A stretch of 64,000 bases of DNA from Warburgia ugandensis (Eukaryota > Streptophyta > Magnoliopsida > Canellales > Canellaceae): assembly GCA_035236585.1 (NCBI GenBank), contig CP141126.1, positions 7,267,001-7,331,000 of the forward strand, given 5' to 3'. This document shows positions 11,847 to 23,277 of the stretch, piece after piece. The position numbers were made by a program, and so were the translations under genes. The notes under the pieces were generated by a model. That model saw only the letters and a list, made by a program, of their open reading frames with translations, had not been told where the DNA came from and did not search any database. Every line of letters starts with the position of its first letter. Position 1 is the first letter of the stretch.

Positions 11847-12028
11847 AAAAAGGGCAGTCCTAGTGCACAAAGCTCCCGCCTATGCAGGATCTGGGGAAGG
11901 GGCGGACCACAAAGGCCTAAAGTACACAGCCTTACTTTGCATTTGCAAGAGGCTGTTTCCATGCCTTGAACCCGTGACCTCAAGGTCACACAATGACAAC
12001 TTTTACTGTTGCGCCAAGGCTCCCCTTC
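11847..12028 (-). mobile_element. Au-type SINE, copy 6
   Basis: Full-length copy that is well conserved from the tail (aaaaagggcagtcctag) to the head (gcgccaaggctccccttc). No target duplication is seen. Confidence 0.88.
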
Positions 12029-13199
12029 TAATGTATGCATAAAAAGGCAGAGAAATAGCAAGGACTGTTAGGAAAATTCCTTGGCACAGGCCTGTGTTCA
12101 TACTTCATAGCTATTCTCAGCATAATATATGACTTCTAGAAAGACTGATTAATATGTAAAGAATCAGGAGCCTCTGTCCATTCCAGTACAATGTTCTTCC
12201 ACTATCTGAATTGATTTTACTAACAACTGAACTGTTGAATCTCACGCCTAGGATTTGGTAGGTGTTAAGGCTTCTCCACGTTTTATGGGTTTTGACCTTC
12301 TCATTCATCAATTTCAGCTTTCTTAGTTCCATAAAGTTTTGGAAACTTGTAACATAGCGAAATAATAATACCAGGACTGTTTCTTAGTGGAGATATTTTG
12401 CTGTATACTTTCTTTTTTTTTACCCTTTTTTGAGAGGTTGCTTTAGTGTGTACATCTGAGTAAATTTATGAGTAGATAAAATTTAGAATATTCCTGTTTC
12501 CATTATGGGGTCGTGTAGAATTGATTTCCATCTTGAGCCCATGAAACATCCACCATGGAAATTCAGTGACAAAATTTTTGGTTTCCAAGTAATCCATGAG
12601 GGTTGGAATGTGATACAGTGGAGTCACCTATAAGGGAATTCAATAGTGCACTCTGCAAAAGGGTGGCAACCGTTAATCCACCATAGAATTCAATTCCATC
12701 TTGACTAGTGGTCCCTATGAGAAGCTCCTCTCTCTGGAACAATGCTAAATAATGCCTTTTGGCTTAAGACACTTCTTCATATCAAATTACTCAAGTGAGA
12801 TTGGGGACTTCAGACCCAGTGTTATATATACATCTCATATAAATCTATTGTAGCTGAATTTCATAGTTGAGTTGCCATAGACTTCACCATTATTTGCATA
12901 TAAAGATCCAGAGTTCCAGTGCTTTGCTAGAGCATCTAGACCAGCTGCATGTAAAATAGCCTCTTGGGATATGTCTCCTTGGTATCTCCTATCAGAATTT
13001 TTTTCACTCGAGGGTGTGAATTTCTAGAGGTCAAATGCTTGCATTTACACTAACAATCTGCTACAGTAACACACAATTCTTTTTGGAGCTTCACCGCAAA
13101 TTTTCTGACCATACAATCTCTTCATGTCTAAATTTCTTAGTTCATGTCTGTGTGACTATTTTAAGCTCCTACAGGTGGGAAGGTCACAGAAACCCCCGG
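12029..13199. other. Intergenic, nothing recognised
   Basis: No gene is supported. Two similar strings, tagaattgatttccatcttga near 12517 and tagaattcaattccatcttga near 12687, form a weak direct repeat of unknown origin. Confidence 0.3.
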
Positions 13200-13860
13200 C
13201 CTTTTCCTTGGTTTTACTGATATTTGCAATAATCTTGACTTCAAGGTAATCTTAGTTCCGTTTTGTGTTCTAGCAGACATGTTGAGCAAATGATTTCTCA
13301 TACACAAAATTACAGGGTTAACCAGTTGTGAAGATCACATTAGTCAACAACAAAAAAATCTCTGACTTTGATGCAATAACCAAAACCACCTAAAAACTCA
13401 ATGATTCATGAAAGACAATTATGGGTTTTCAAGATCACATTTGTCAACAAGATCGGTGCAGAGATAATGCTTCCTAGTGCCATCTTTAATAGCTAATATA
13501 TTCTGTAACGAATCATCTGAATACAACAGTCATCTCCTCCAAGTCCAAGGAGCAGGCTTGCATAATGTATAGTGGAACGAAAACTCTAGCCTAGATATTA
13601 TAAATGGATAAAACCTCAAGTGCAAGAATAGCTAAATGATAAAGGAAACCACTAGTTGGCTGATGCTTACCGGGAAATATGTCGAACGGTACTCTTCCAC
13701 AAGTCTCAAGATCCCTAAGCAATTTCAGATTCGCCTCTTAACTTTCAGAATCAGTCTATCCCCTGGGTTCTGACTCCGCTGGTGTAACTAATATTTGACG
13801 AACCATAGCATGTAAAGCACAATTGAATGCAAATGATCAACGTGGGCAAGAAAAGCTTGC
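13200..13860. repeat. 3' flank shared with the second receptor kinase (segmental duplication, copy A)
   Basis: The flank downstream of the first kinase resembles the flank downstream of the second (about 25900-26600). Examples are cttgacttcaaggtaat against cttgatttcaaagcaat, ttttgtgttctagcagacatg against ttttgcgttttggcagacatg, and shared atacaacagtca and tagtgga strings in the same order. The match is patchy and judged by eye. Confidence 0.6.
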
Positions 13861-16356
13861 TTATTGATCACTCAATGCTTGTCTCGTCCTTCCTAAGGAA
13901 GAGGATGCACCTTCAATGTTTGGACTCAATGCTTGTGGAGAAGAACCCGAAGAGGGGGCAGGGCCTGAACCTACAAACGCAGAGATTGCACTGATACTTC
14001 TACTTCCACTCGTACTGGTGCCAGTAACAGACCCTTCTGTGGTCTTTGGAGCTGGAGGCTTCTCAATCACTGCAATCCCTTCCAGCATCTGTACCACCTT
14101 ACCCATCGATGGCCTATGCGATGGCTGCTCCTGGATGCACCAGAAGCTCACCTGAATTGCCCTGGTCAATTGTTCAGCATCCACTTCCTCAAGCCTTTTT
14201 TCTACAATGCTATCAATGTTTCCCTTCTCAAGTTCTTCATACGCCCACACTGAGAACTTCTTCCTACCTGTTTCATCAGAGACATAGAAGTTCCTTCGTC
14301 CGCTTACGATCTCCAACAACACCATCCCATAGCTATAAACATCAGATTTCGAGGTGATAGGAAGATTGGCAAGCCATTCAGGAGCCAAGTATCCCCTAGT
14401 TCCTCTAACACTTGTTAACGTCCGGTGACGATGATCTTTCGGACTAATAAGCTTTGCAAGACCAAAATCCGAAACTTTTGCATTGTAATTCTCATCCAAC
14501 AAGATGTTCTCCGGTTTTATATCACAGTGAACTATACAATCTCGGCATTCTTCATGCAAATATGTAATTCCTCTTGCAGTCCCGATTGCTACATTAAACC
14601 TTGAGTCCCAATCCAATTTTCCATCTGACTCCAAAGGGAAAAGGAAACTATCTAGTGACCCATTCTTCATGAACTCATAAACCAGCAATCTATGTCGGCC
14701 TTCAGAGCAAAAACCAATCAACCTCACTAAGTTCAGGTGGTGGGTGCTACTAATAGTAGCAACCTCCATCCTAAACTGTTTCTCACCTTGCTCAATTCCT
14801 TCCAGTTGCTTAACAGCAACCACAGTTTTATTACCAAGTACACCTCTATAAACAGACCCAAAGCCTCCATCCCCAAGTTTCTCTTTAAAACCATTTGTTG
14901 AACGGTGAAGATCTTTGTATGAGAATTGAACTGGGGCCCCAGATGCATACTCAAGAAGGGCATATTGTGTTGATAACCCTCCAAATGTAGCTCTGTTCCT
15001 CCAACAACCCCACCATAACCCAACCTCAACAATAAACAATGCCACAATAGCAACCACAACTGCAACAGCAATTACCCATGCACGAGACCCCGACGATCTG
15101 GTCCGTGACCGGTTGGAAACAGTTGGGGCCTGGTTAGGGAGAGCAGGCCCACAAACCTTCACAAAGGATGTACTTGGAAGTGCAGCAGACTGGTACCCAC
15201 TAACAAAATCTGAAGCCTTCAAGTAACACATGCCAGTCCCATCAGCTAGTGTGGTGGATGCAACACAAGATCCACCAGCAAGGCAATTCAATCTACATGC
15301 AGTAGTTCCAGCAGAAAACATATCATTAGTAAGTTCAGGCAAGTAAGTCAAGAATTTGGCATGATCCAATTGCAACATTGTAGCACTACCAGGACAATCT
15401 GCAAGCTCTTGCCTTCTCCTACACCCCTGTCTACTATCATTCGGATCCGACGGCACGAAATTCTCAGATGGGCATCCGCAAGTGGGACTGGTATCGTTAT
15501 AACTACAGATACCCATGTTACCACAATACCCATAAACTTCACACTGATCTGCAACAGCAGACCATCTAATGTTTGCGACACCGCTGCCTCTAACAGAACT
15601 GTAAGCCCTCAAATTTCCATCAGAATCCAACCTCAAAAATCTCATCAAATCACCAGCTTCACCATAATCACTGCTATAAGCTACTAAAACAGGAGCAGAA
15701 AGTGAAAGATCGAAAAGGGATACAGTTCCTATAGGTTGCAGCGTTAAACTCGGTGAAGTGAGGGTCCCATTTGCATCATAACTGGAGTTCAAGCCCTGAT
15801 TCCAGTACACTATCGTCCCATTCCATCTAAGAGTCAGGTTCCCAGAAATAGTAAGACCAAAGGAATAAAAACCTGACTGCAAAACCTTCCCAAGAGTGAA
15901 ATTCTGGCTCTCTACAATTGTATCGATCGGATTATCGAAAGTATCCCAAATTGTAACGCTCCTGTTCCTTAAAATAAAATTGCCGGAATCCTCGAGGATA
16001 GCCGTCGTAATTCCGCGGTTTGCCGTGTTGGATTGCCAGATGACGGTGCCAGAGCCGTTGATGAGTCGGAGATTACCGTTGGTTTGGAATTCAAGGGACC
16101 CACCAGAATCGACGGTGCGGGTGCCGGCTCTCCAGATGGAGATTCCAGTAGAGGTTATTGCAGCGATGAACGAAGATGGGTTTTGGCTATCTTGGAGGAA
16201 ACCAAAGGAGTAAGTACGATTTGGTGAAGTCCATGTAGCGTTGACGTCGTTAGCTCTGAGAATTGAGCCTGGAGAGACATCTGCTGAGGAAATAGGTTGG
16301 AAAAGGAGGAGAAGAGAGAGGAGAGAGAGGAGGAAAGGAGAAAAGATAGATGACAT
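13861..16356 (-). CDS. G-type lectin S-receptor-like Ser/Thr protein kinase (copy A)
   Basis: Single-pass plasma membrane receptor kinase of the S-domain class (SD-2-like, At1g34300 type), intronless, 831 residues. I chose the ATG at 16354-16356 because a signal peptide (MSSIFSPFLLSLLSLLLLFQ) follows directly and the length then equals the paralogue; an upstream in-frame start would add 36 non-signal residues. Domains: signal peptide 1-25; bulb-type lectin about 28-150; cysteine-bearing EGF-like stretch 272-300 (CEVYGYCGNMGIC); PAN-like cysteine region about 323-402; membrane segment 427-449; kinase about 490-765. The glycine loop is LGDGGFGSVYRG (494-505) with VAVKQL lysine at 516. The catalytic loop is HCDIKPEN (610-617) and DFG is at 630-632. 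HCD instead of HRD makes it a non-RD kinase. The tail is Ser-rich. Ligand unknown. Confidence 0.95.
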   Translation of the reverse strand: MSSIFSPFLLSLLSLLLLFQPISSADVSPGSILRANDVNATWTSPNRTYSFGFLQDSQNPSSFIAAITSTGISIWRAGTRTVDSGGSLEFQTNGNLRLINGSGTVIWQSNTANRGITTAILEDSGNFILRNRSVTIWDTFDNPIDTIVESQNFTLGKVLQSGFYSFGLTISGNLTLRWNGTIVYWNQGLNSSYDANGTLTSPSLTLQPIGTVSLFDLSLSAPVLVAYSSDYGEAGDLMRFLRLDSDGNLRAYSSVRGSGVANIRWSAVADQCEVYGYCGNMGICSYNDTSPTCGCPSENFVPSDPNDSRQGCRRRQELADCPGSATMLQLDHAKFLTYLPELTNDMFSAGTTACRLNCLAGGSCVASTTLADGTGMCYLKASDFVSGYQSAALPSTSFVKVCGPALPNQAPTVSNRSRTRSSGSRAWVIAVAVVVAIVALFIVEVGLWWGCWRNRATFGGLSTQYALLEYASGAPVQFSYKDLHRSTNGFKEKLGDGGFGSVYRGVLGNKTVVAVKQLEGIEQGEKQFRMEVATISSTHHLNLVRLIGFCSEGRHRLLVYEFMKNGSLDSFLFPLESDGKLDWDSRFNVAIGTARGITYLHEECRDCIVHCDIKPENILLDENYNAKVSDFGLAKLISPKDHRHRTLTSVRGTRGYLAPEWLANLPITSKSDVYSYGMVLLEIVSGRRNFYVSDETGRKKFSVWAYEELEKGNIDSIVEKRLEEVDAEQLTRAIQVSFWCIQEQPSHRPSMGKVVQMLEGIAVIEKPPAPKTTEGSVTGTSTSGSRSISAISAFVGSGPAPSSGSSPQALSPNIEGASSSLGRTRQALSDQ

Positions 16357-17067
16357 ATTTTCTTCTTCTTCTTCTAGATTTTGCAGTGAGAAGGAGAAGA
16401 CAAGTGGAGGAGGGGTTTTAGGGACATGGCTTGTGGACAGAAATGGAAGGAGGAAGAAGACCAAGACTTTTGACCCAAGGGGCTGCTGCAGGTGCTGTTG
16501 CTGTTACTAGTCTTTGCGGTGAAAATGGAAATTTAGTAAGTCAAATGATACCAGGACAGGATCTTACTGAAAAAGATATAACAAAAGTCAGGCTGGTCCC
16601 TCCACTGAACTTTATAGTGATCAAAACCGTTCATCTTGAGCTCGATCGTTAGACGAAGATGATCAAAATTTATATAGACTGTTATCAATGAATCCTCCTG
16701 AGTGTGTAGTCACCTATGATAGATTTGAACTACCCCTTTGGTTGAGTTGTGAGGCTTAAGAGGGGCTGGTTCTATTACTGAAGGAGTGTTGAAAGCCTTG
16801 GCATAATGGTTCAGTTGTCACCATATTACGGATGTAAAACTTGGAAGTGGCTTCATGTAAGGCTGCATACTGTAGACCCTTTGTGATCTACCCTTCCCAC
16901 TAAGATGGCTTTTTCATTTGGTAGTGCCTGTCTTGGTCCTCAAGCCTTCAAAGTCATCCCATTTTGAAAATCCTAATACCTAATCAAACTGATTGCGGGT
17001 CCTTCAATGGGGTAATAGTTCATGTTCGATGGTCTAAATCATTTGATTGGATATTCAAGTAACCAAC
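16357..17067. other. Upstream region of receptor kinase copy A
   Basis: Presumed 5' leader and promoter side of the minus-strand kinase. The leader is rich in TC on the coding strand. A decayed SINE lies at 16787-16900 (separate entry). No other gene is seen. Confidence 0.4.
16787..16900 (+). mobile_element. Au-type SINE, strongly decayed copy 7
   Basis: Plus orientation: gaaagccttggcataatgg (head), taaggctgcatactgtagacc (middle) and gatctacccttcccac. The B box is largely lost and the tail is missing. Confidence 0.6.
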
Positions 17068-17112
17068 TCCGCCAATGCCCGTCCCAAGCCCGGATGAAAA
17101 AGGAGGAGGGTC

Positions 17113-17391
17113 TTGCGTCAGGTGCCAGCCAGTAAGGGAGAAGTTGAAGATGATTCTATTATTTCTTTCTTACAAATGATATGCATTTGTATATTAGTTT
17201 GTGAGGAAGAAATGAAAATCATCTCCAGCTTTTTAAAATATGGCCACCCTTGCGTCAGGTAGCCAGCTGGCAAGGGTGAAGCTAAAGATGATTTTGTTAT
17301 TTCTTTTCTGCTTGCAAATGAATATGCATTTGTATATTAGTTTGTAAGGAAGAAATGAAATCATCTTCAGCCTTTTAAAACTATGGCAACC
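17113..17391 (+). repeat. Two tandem units of about 140 bp in the LINE 5' region
   Basis: Unit 1 (about 17113-17248) and unit 2 (about 17249-17391) each begin cttgcgtcaggt..gccagc. Each contains gatatgcatttgtatattag-like text and ends near a ttttaaaa..tatggc motif. Confidence 0.75.
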
Positions 17392-17431
17392 CCAACATGA
17401 TATGAATCGAAAATTTACATTCCCTCGAACT

Positions 17432-17634
17432 AGGGCGTTCCCCATAAGCGACGCCTGCATCGGATCCCAGGTGCGGTGAAAAATAGGCAAGGGTTGCTAG
17501 GGCGTTCTCCTAGAAGCAATGCGCTACATCAAATCCCAAGTGTAGTAAAAAATGGGTAAGGGTTGCTAGAGTGTCCCCTCAGAAGCGACGCGCTGCATCA
17601 GAACCCAGGTGTAGTGAAAAGTGGACATGGGTTC
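17432..17634 (+). repeat. Three tandem units of about 67 bp in the LINE 5' region
   Basis: Starts at 17432, 17499 and 17568. Each unit reads like ggcgttccccataagcgacg, followed by gcatc..ccaggtg and a gggttgcta or gggttcat end. Such arrays are known from plant RTE 5' untranslated regions. Confidence 0.8.
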
Positions 17635-20080
17635 ATATCGTAGAGGTCGAGAAAGGTGATAATAAATAGGGTACCTCTAGAACATAAGGTTTGCATCGCT
17701 ACATGGAATATATGGACACTGACAGGTAAGAGTTTGGAGTTAGTAGACGCGATGAAACGTAGGAGAGTCAACATCGCTTGTATCCAAGAAATCAAGTGGA
17801 AAGAGGTTAAAGCTAGAGAAATAGATGGGTATAAATTATGGTATGTAGGAAAGGAAAATAACAGAAATGATGTAAGAATAATAATAGATAGAGAATTAAA
17901 GGATAAAGTTGTGGACGTTAAAAGAATCAGTGATAGAATTATAATAATAAAAATTATTCTAGGAGACCAAATTATAAATGTTATAAGTACATACGGACCA
18001 TAAGTAGGGTTACAAGATATAATCAAGAGACAGTTTTGGGAAGATATAGAGGGAGTCATGCAAGAAATTCCCAACACTAAGGAGATATTTATAGGAGTAG
18101 ACTTAAATGGCCATGTAGGAAAAGATAATGAAGGTTATGATAGAATATACGGAGGGTATGGTATAGGTAAACGAAATGAGATAGGGGAGAATATCCTCGA
18201 TTTTGTTTTGTCATATAACTTGTCCATTGCAAATATACTCTTTAAGAAGAGGGATGAACACTTAACAACCTTTAAAAGTGGACTTCATAAAAGCCAAATA
18301 GACATTTTTCTATTTAGGAATAATGAACGATCTATATGTAAAGATTGTAAGGTGATACTCGGTGAGAGTTTAACCTCACAACATAGGTTAATGGTTATGG
18401 ATATCCATATCAAAAGATGGAGTAAAAGAACTGAACTTAATACACATCCAAAAACTAAGTGGTGGAACTTAAAATGAGAGAAAATAACCCCATTCAAAAA
18501 TAAGTTGTTAATAGAAGGAAATTAGAACTATGAAACAAAACTAAATACCATGTGGACTAATATGGTTGAGTCCATTAAGAAAGTGGCAAAGGATGTCTTA
18601 GGAATATCTAAGGGTAAAAGGCTATTAGCAAAGGATACATGGTGGTGGAGTTGTGACGACCCGGGTTTTAGTATGATGCAAATTTCATAAAAAGGCGAGA
18701 TCTATTATTTTAGAAATATGAAATGCATGAAAATCTTTTGTTTTGGAAAGCAATCTTTCGTATAAAACCCCGAGTGTCAAAACACATTTTCAAATCATAT
18801 AGCCATGGCATAGTTTTAAATCAACTCTATTCCCAAGAAAGTGTTAGTCACAAATTTCAACTACAGAGAGTAACTATAATCAAGTAATATTCACTGAAAG
18901 ATAAGGTAGAGGTTTACTTACTTGGACTTAATTTGGGTGTCTTCTGTCACGGGCGTATCCTATCCTTAAGTGTTTACTTGTGTCTGAAAAATGTTAAGGA
19001 TTAGGTGAGTATACACTATACTCAGTAGGAGTCTATTGCTACTAGTTTTACAATGCATGCTATGTTTTAAAACAATATGTTCTTTAAATCATGTGCATGT
19101 TTGATCACTCATGTTCAATATTGATATTTAAAACCATTGTCGAATTAGAATACCGACAACTTAAAGAATCGCATAATCCAAGTCGAAAGTAGCATAGATA
19201 TCATAAACATAATGATATGTATAAGATGCTCAACTGAATCCAACTCGTGGATATATGGTATGGTCGACCATCCTCATGTCATGCCATATGTAATGCAAGT
19301 AAATCCTCAAAAATATAGGCACACTATGCCCACGACCTCATCATCATGTGGTCCCCGGGTACTTAGGGACTCTCGGTCATAGCCTCCACGGGGCATATGA
19401 CACTTCGACCTAGTGCCGTGACACCAGTGGTAGTCCTCTGTACCACATGCAATCGAAGTAAGGACATGCCTTTTTAGCATGGTACCCTTTCCACCTAATA
19501 GTAGTAGAGGCTGGGAGGCCACCCTGAACCTCTCGGCATAGCGCCCACGAGCTTACTAGCCCAAATTATATACGAGCAAACAGGCAAAAACCTCTTTTCC
19601 AAAATATGTCCTCTTTGGGTTCCTTACAACTGCCTGACCCTCACAACTGCCTACCCAGCGTCTTTTGGGAACTCCAGTGTCTTTTTGTAACCCTCAAGGA
19701 TATGCATTTATTCAAAACTCAATAATCATAAATCATGCAATTTATGCACTTATTTATGGTAAATCATGCAATTTATGCAATTGGTTGCAAAACATGCATG
19801 CAATGCATAAAATATGCTCGTGCTAGTATCGCATTCAAAGTCATAACCCTGCCTAGAAGCCTGACAGCCTAGAAGCCTGCCAGCTCTCTCTAGCCCACCC
19901 TCATCGGCCAAGGCTACACTTATCATGCAGACAAGAAACCTTTTTCAAAACATGTCTATGCATGTAACACATGTCTTGGCAATATATGCGCAATGTATTT
20001 TTCATATGCATGCTAAGTTCATTTATGAAATCAATTCATGCTATACATAAAACATGCACTCAAAACATGCATTCTCAAGG

Positions 20081-20230
20081 CATCATGAGTTCTTTTTAAA
20101 AGTCTAGTAGCGATAGAACACCTACATCAAAACATCATGAGTTCTTTTAAAAAGTCTAGTAGCAATAGAGCACCTACGTCAAAACGTCATGGGTTTTTTT
20201 AAAAAGTCTAGTAGCGATAGAGCACCTACC
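20081..20230. repeat. 52-bp tandem repeat, about 2.9 units, inside the solo LTR
   Basis: Units start at 20081, 20133 and 20185 (catcatgagttct, catcatgagttct, cgtcatgggtttt). Each contains agtctagtagcgatagagc-like text. Confidence 0.9.
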
Positions 20231-20922
20231 TGATTTGATTGCGCTAGTCCCCTTGTCTTTGTACGTTCCTGGACATGGTTTAGGGGAAAAAGGTTAGTTT
20301 GACCTATTTCTATAGGCTCTAGAACAGTTTACCTCACTACTAGGCATTAAGGGTTCATACCCATGCCTAAGGGCCTCCTAATGTCCCTAACTGGGCCTTG
20401 GTATGGTCAGGTTTGCAAAGGTTTAGTGGCCTGGTTTAAGGGTCATGCTAGCCTTAGATAGGGGATTGATCAGGTATTTTATGGTTTGGATGTGTCCGCA
20501 CCGTTGATACGGACACAACGCCTTTCGCGGCGCCTCAATCGGAGTCATAGAACTTAAGTTATAGGCGTTTTAGTATTCAGAATACATGGAAGGCCTACAG
20601 GGCGCGTCCACAGACACACAGGGCCTTCTTCCCGTTTTCTCGTTTGCGGACGCGTCCACGGATGGGCTTGGTTTGACCTTGTCGAACCAATACGCCCCAG
20701 GCACCTTCCTTGGGTCCATTGTGGCTCCATAGAGCCCCGTTTTGCATGGTTTCTCATGCAAAAACTTAGGGAAACTCATCTTAAGACTGAAGGGGAGATG
20801 AGTTTGGAGTGGTTTAAGGCGTACTTGGTTCGTGGTTGGGTATTTTTCACGTTTTTTCCTCTTGTCTGCTTCTCCAAGATGGGTTTTTCCCAGGGTTTTG
20901 GGCTGCCATTGGAGGCGCCCAA

Positions 20923-20942
20923 GAGCTCTATTTATAGAGCTC
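20923..20942. promoter_or_regulatory. Near-perfect palindrome enclosing a TATA-like core in the solo LTR
   Basis: gagctctat-TT-atagagctc has nine-base arms. Read on either strand it holds a TATTTATAG/CTATAAATA core, so it could be the LTR promoter; its symmetry means it cannot show orientation. About 420 bases remain to the right LTR end, a plausible transcribed R-U5. Confidence 0.45.
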
Positions 20943-23277
20943 ACAAAGGGTTCTAGAGGGGGGTTTCTACCGCCATGGAATGGCGGTGGAGAAACCTCCA
21001 GAATGGCGGTGGTTTCTCCCCTACACACTGCCATTCTAGAACCCTCCAGTAGTTTTGGGAAGAAGAGGGGTGCCCGTATCAAAACGGGTCCCTATTTTCT
21101 TAGGCCAAATCCGTTTTGAAATTAAATTACAAATTTGCCCTTAAACTTCAAAGGGCCATAACTTGCTCATTTTAACTCTGTTTTGGGTGGTTCTGGTCTT
21201 GTTGGATTCCTTTTTCCGAGACGCACCTAAGGGTACCATTATTAGGACCAAATTTCTGGGTCTAGTCAGGGTGTACGGTGAAATGACCAAAATACCCTTT
21301 TCTCAAAAAGTGAACTTTTCATTACCAACTTGGGATTCCAAGGTTACAAAAATGGAGTCATTACAAGAGTGAAACAGTACAAAAATTTATTAAAGAAAAA
21401 TGGATGCTTTTTAAAGCATAATAGAATATTAGAAATAATGAAAACTTTCAACAATATAAGAATGCTAAAAATGTTGCTAAGAGAATAGTAAGTGAGGTTA
21501 AACTTAAAGCATATGATGAGCTCTATAATAGATTAGGAACAAGAGAAGGTGAGCAAGATGTGTTTAAACTTGCAAAAGTAAGAGAGCAAAAGGGTAAGGA
21601 CTTAGATCATGTTAGGTGTATTATAAGTGATGATCAAAGAATATTAGTCAAAGATGATGAGATCAAACAAAGGTGGGAAACATACTTTTAAAATTTGTTA
21701 AATGACAATGGCTCTGAGAATATAGGGATTGAAAATACTATAAATCTAAATAACATTAGATATTATAGATATAAACGTAGGATTAGAATACCTTAAGTAA
21801 AAAGGGCCTTGAAAAAGATGAAATCAGGAAAGGCCATGGGGCCTGATGATATACTAATAGAGGTTTGGAAGCATACAGGAGATATTGGGCTAGTTTGGTT
21901 GACCAAGTTGTTTAACAAGATCATAAAGTTAAAGAAAATGCCTGATGAGTGGAGGAAAAACTCTATTGTACTAATGTATAAGAATAAAAGAGACATTCAG
22001 AGCTGTACTAATTATCGAGGGATCAAACTTATGAGCCATACCATGAAACTTTTTGAAAGAGTGATTGAGAAGAGGTTACTACATGAAACAAGTGTATTAG
22101 AGAATCAGTTTGGTTTCATGCCTGTGAGGCCTACCATGGAAGCTATTTTCTTACTAAGACAATTGTAGAGAAATATAGGCAGAAGAGGAAAGACCTCCAC
22201 ATGGTCTTTATTGACTTAGAGAAAGCTTATAATAGAGTCCCTAGAGAGTTGATATGAAGGGTGTTGGGTAGTAAAGGGGTTTCTCAGGGGTATATAGACA
22301 TAATTAAAGATATGTATAAGGGAGCAATAACAAATGTTAAGACCACTAGTGGTGTGACTGGTAATTTTCCTGTCACTGTAGGATTGCATCAAGGATCGGC
22401 ATTAAGTCCATACCTTTTCACCTTAGTTATGGATGAGTTAACAAAATATTTGCACAAGGAGATTCCTTGGTACATGTTATTTGCAGATGATATAGTACTA
22501 CTTAATGAGACAAAGGATGGTGTAAACATAAAGCTAGAGTTATTGAGAGAAGCATTAGAGTATGAAGGATTTAAAATTAGCAAAACTAAGACAGAATGTA
22601 TGGAATGTAATTTTAGAAAAGAGAGTAGGAGTGGAACACCAGTCAAGATTGATAACCAAGAAGTCCCCATGAAACACCACTTTCGGTACTTAGGATCATT
22701 GATCTATGAGAGTGGAGAGATTGAGAGGGAGGTTACCTAGAGAATCCAAGCGGGTTGGAACAAATGGAGATGTGCATCTTGAGTTTTATGTGATTGGCGG
22801 GTGCCACTCAAACTAAAAGGAAAATTCTATAGGATGGCTATAAGGCCAGTCATGCTCTATGGATCAGAATGTTGAGCAGTTAATGAATATCATACTCATA
22901 GGATGAGTGTCGCAAAAATGAAGATGTTGAGATGGATGAGTTGTAAGACAAGAAAGGATAGAATTAGAAATGAAAATATTAGAAGAAATCTAAGGGTAGC
23001 ACCAATAGGTAACAAGATGAGAGAGACTAGACGTAGATAGTTTGGACATGTTCAAAGGAGACTAACAACGGCACCGGTTAGAAGGAGTGAGGCAATACAA
23101 GTAGAAGGTTCTAAAAGGGCAAGGGGAAGGCCCAAAAGAACATGGATAGAAGTGGTGAGGAAAGATTTAAAAACTTTGGGACTCAATGAAGCCATGGTAT
23201 TTAATAGAGTGGAATGGAGGAATAAGACTCATGTGGCCAACCCCTAATTAGGATAAGGTCTCAATGATAATGATGAT

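Larger units (their letters stand above)
18652..21365. mobile_element. 2.7-kb solo LTR inserted in the RTE LINE
   Basis: Begins TGTGACGACCCGGG and ends CATTACA (TG...CA borders). It sits inside the LINE with five-base flanks ggagt (18647-18651) and agagt (21366-21370), four of five matching. Removing it reconnects LINE text that encodes WWWS followed by a KFIKEKW-type stretch. It has no internal gag or pol, so it is a solo LTR. The length and the TGTGACGACCC start fit large Ty3/gypsy chromovirus LTRs (inference). It has a 52-bp tandem array and a TATA-containing palindrome (separate entries). Confidence 0.82.
17068..23277 (+). mobile_element. RTE-type LINE, complete but decayed, interrupted by a solo LTR
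   Basis: Non-LTR retrotransposon. The 5' end carries ordered tandem repeats, then an AP-like endonuclease from about 17690 (CIATWNIWTLTG; the FIGVDLNGHVG block near 18090). A reverse transcriptase follows from about 21800 (GPDDILIEVWK; YADD-type core as FADD near 22485; LHQGSALSPYLF). The C-terminal block at about 23120 holds RARGRPKRTW and ends near 23247. The element stops in a short gataatgatgatgg run. Flanks ggatattcaagtaacc (from 17049) and ggatatttaaagtaacc (from 23278) form a target duplication. Without the inserted LTR the element is about 3.5 kb, typical for RTE. Stops (for example 18001 and 18474) and frameshifts make it inactive. Confidence 0.9.

Noticed and set aside
13916..16510. 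Plus-strand open frames across receptor kinase copy A
   Set aside because: Antisense shadows of the well-supported kinase gene; no domains of their own.
17598..18077. 159-codon minus-strand frame
   Set aside because: Antisense to the LINE endonuclease; the plus strand has the family motifs.
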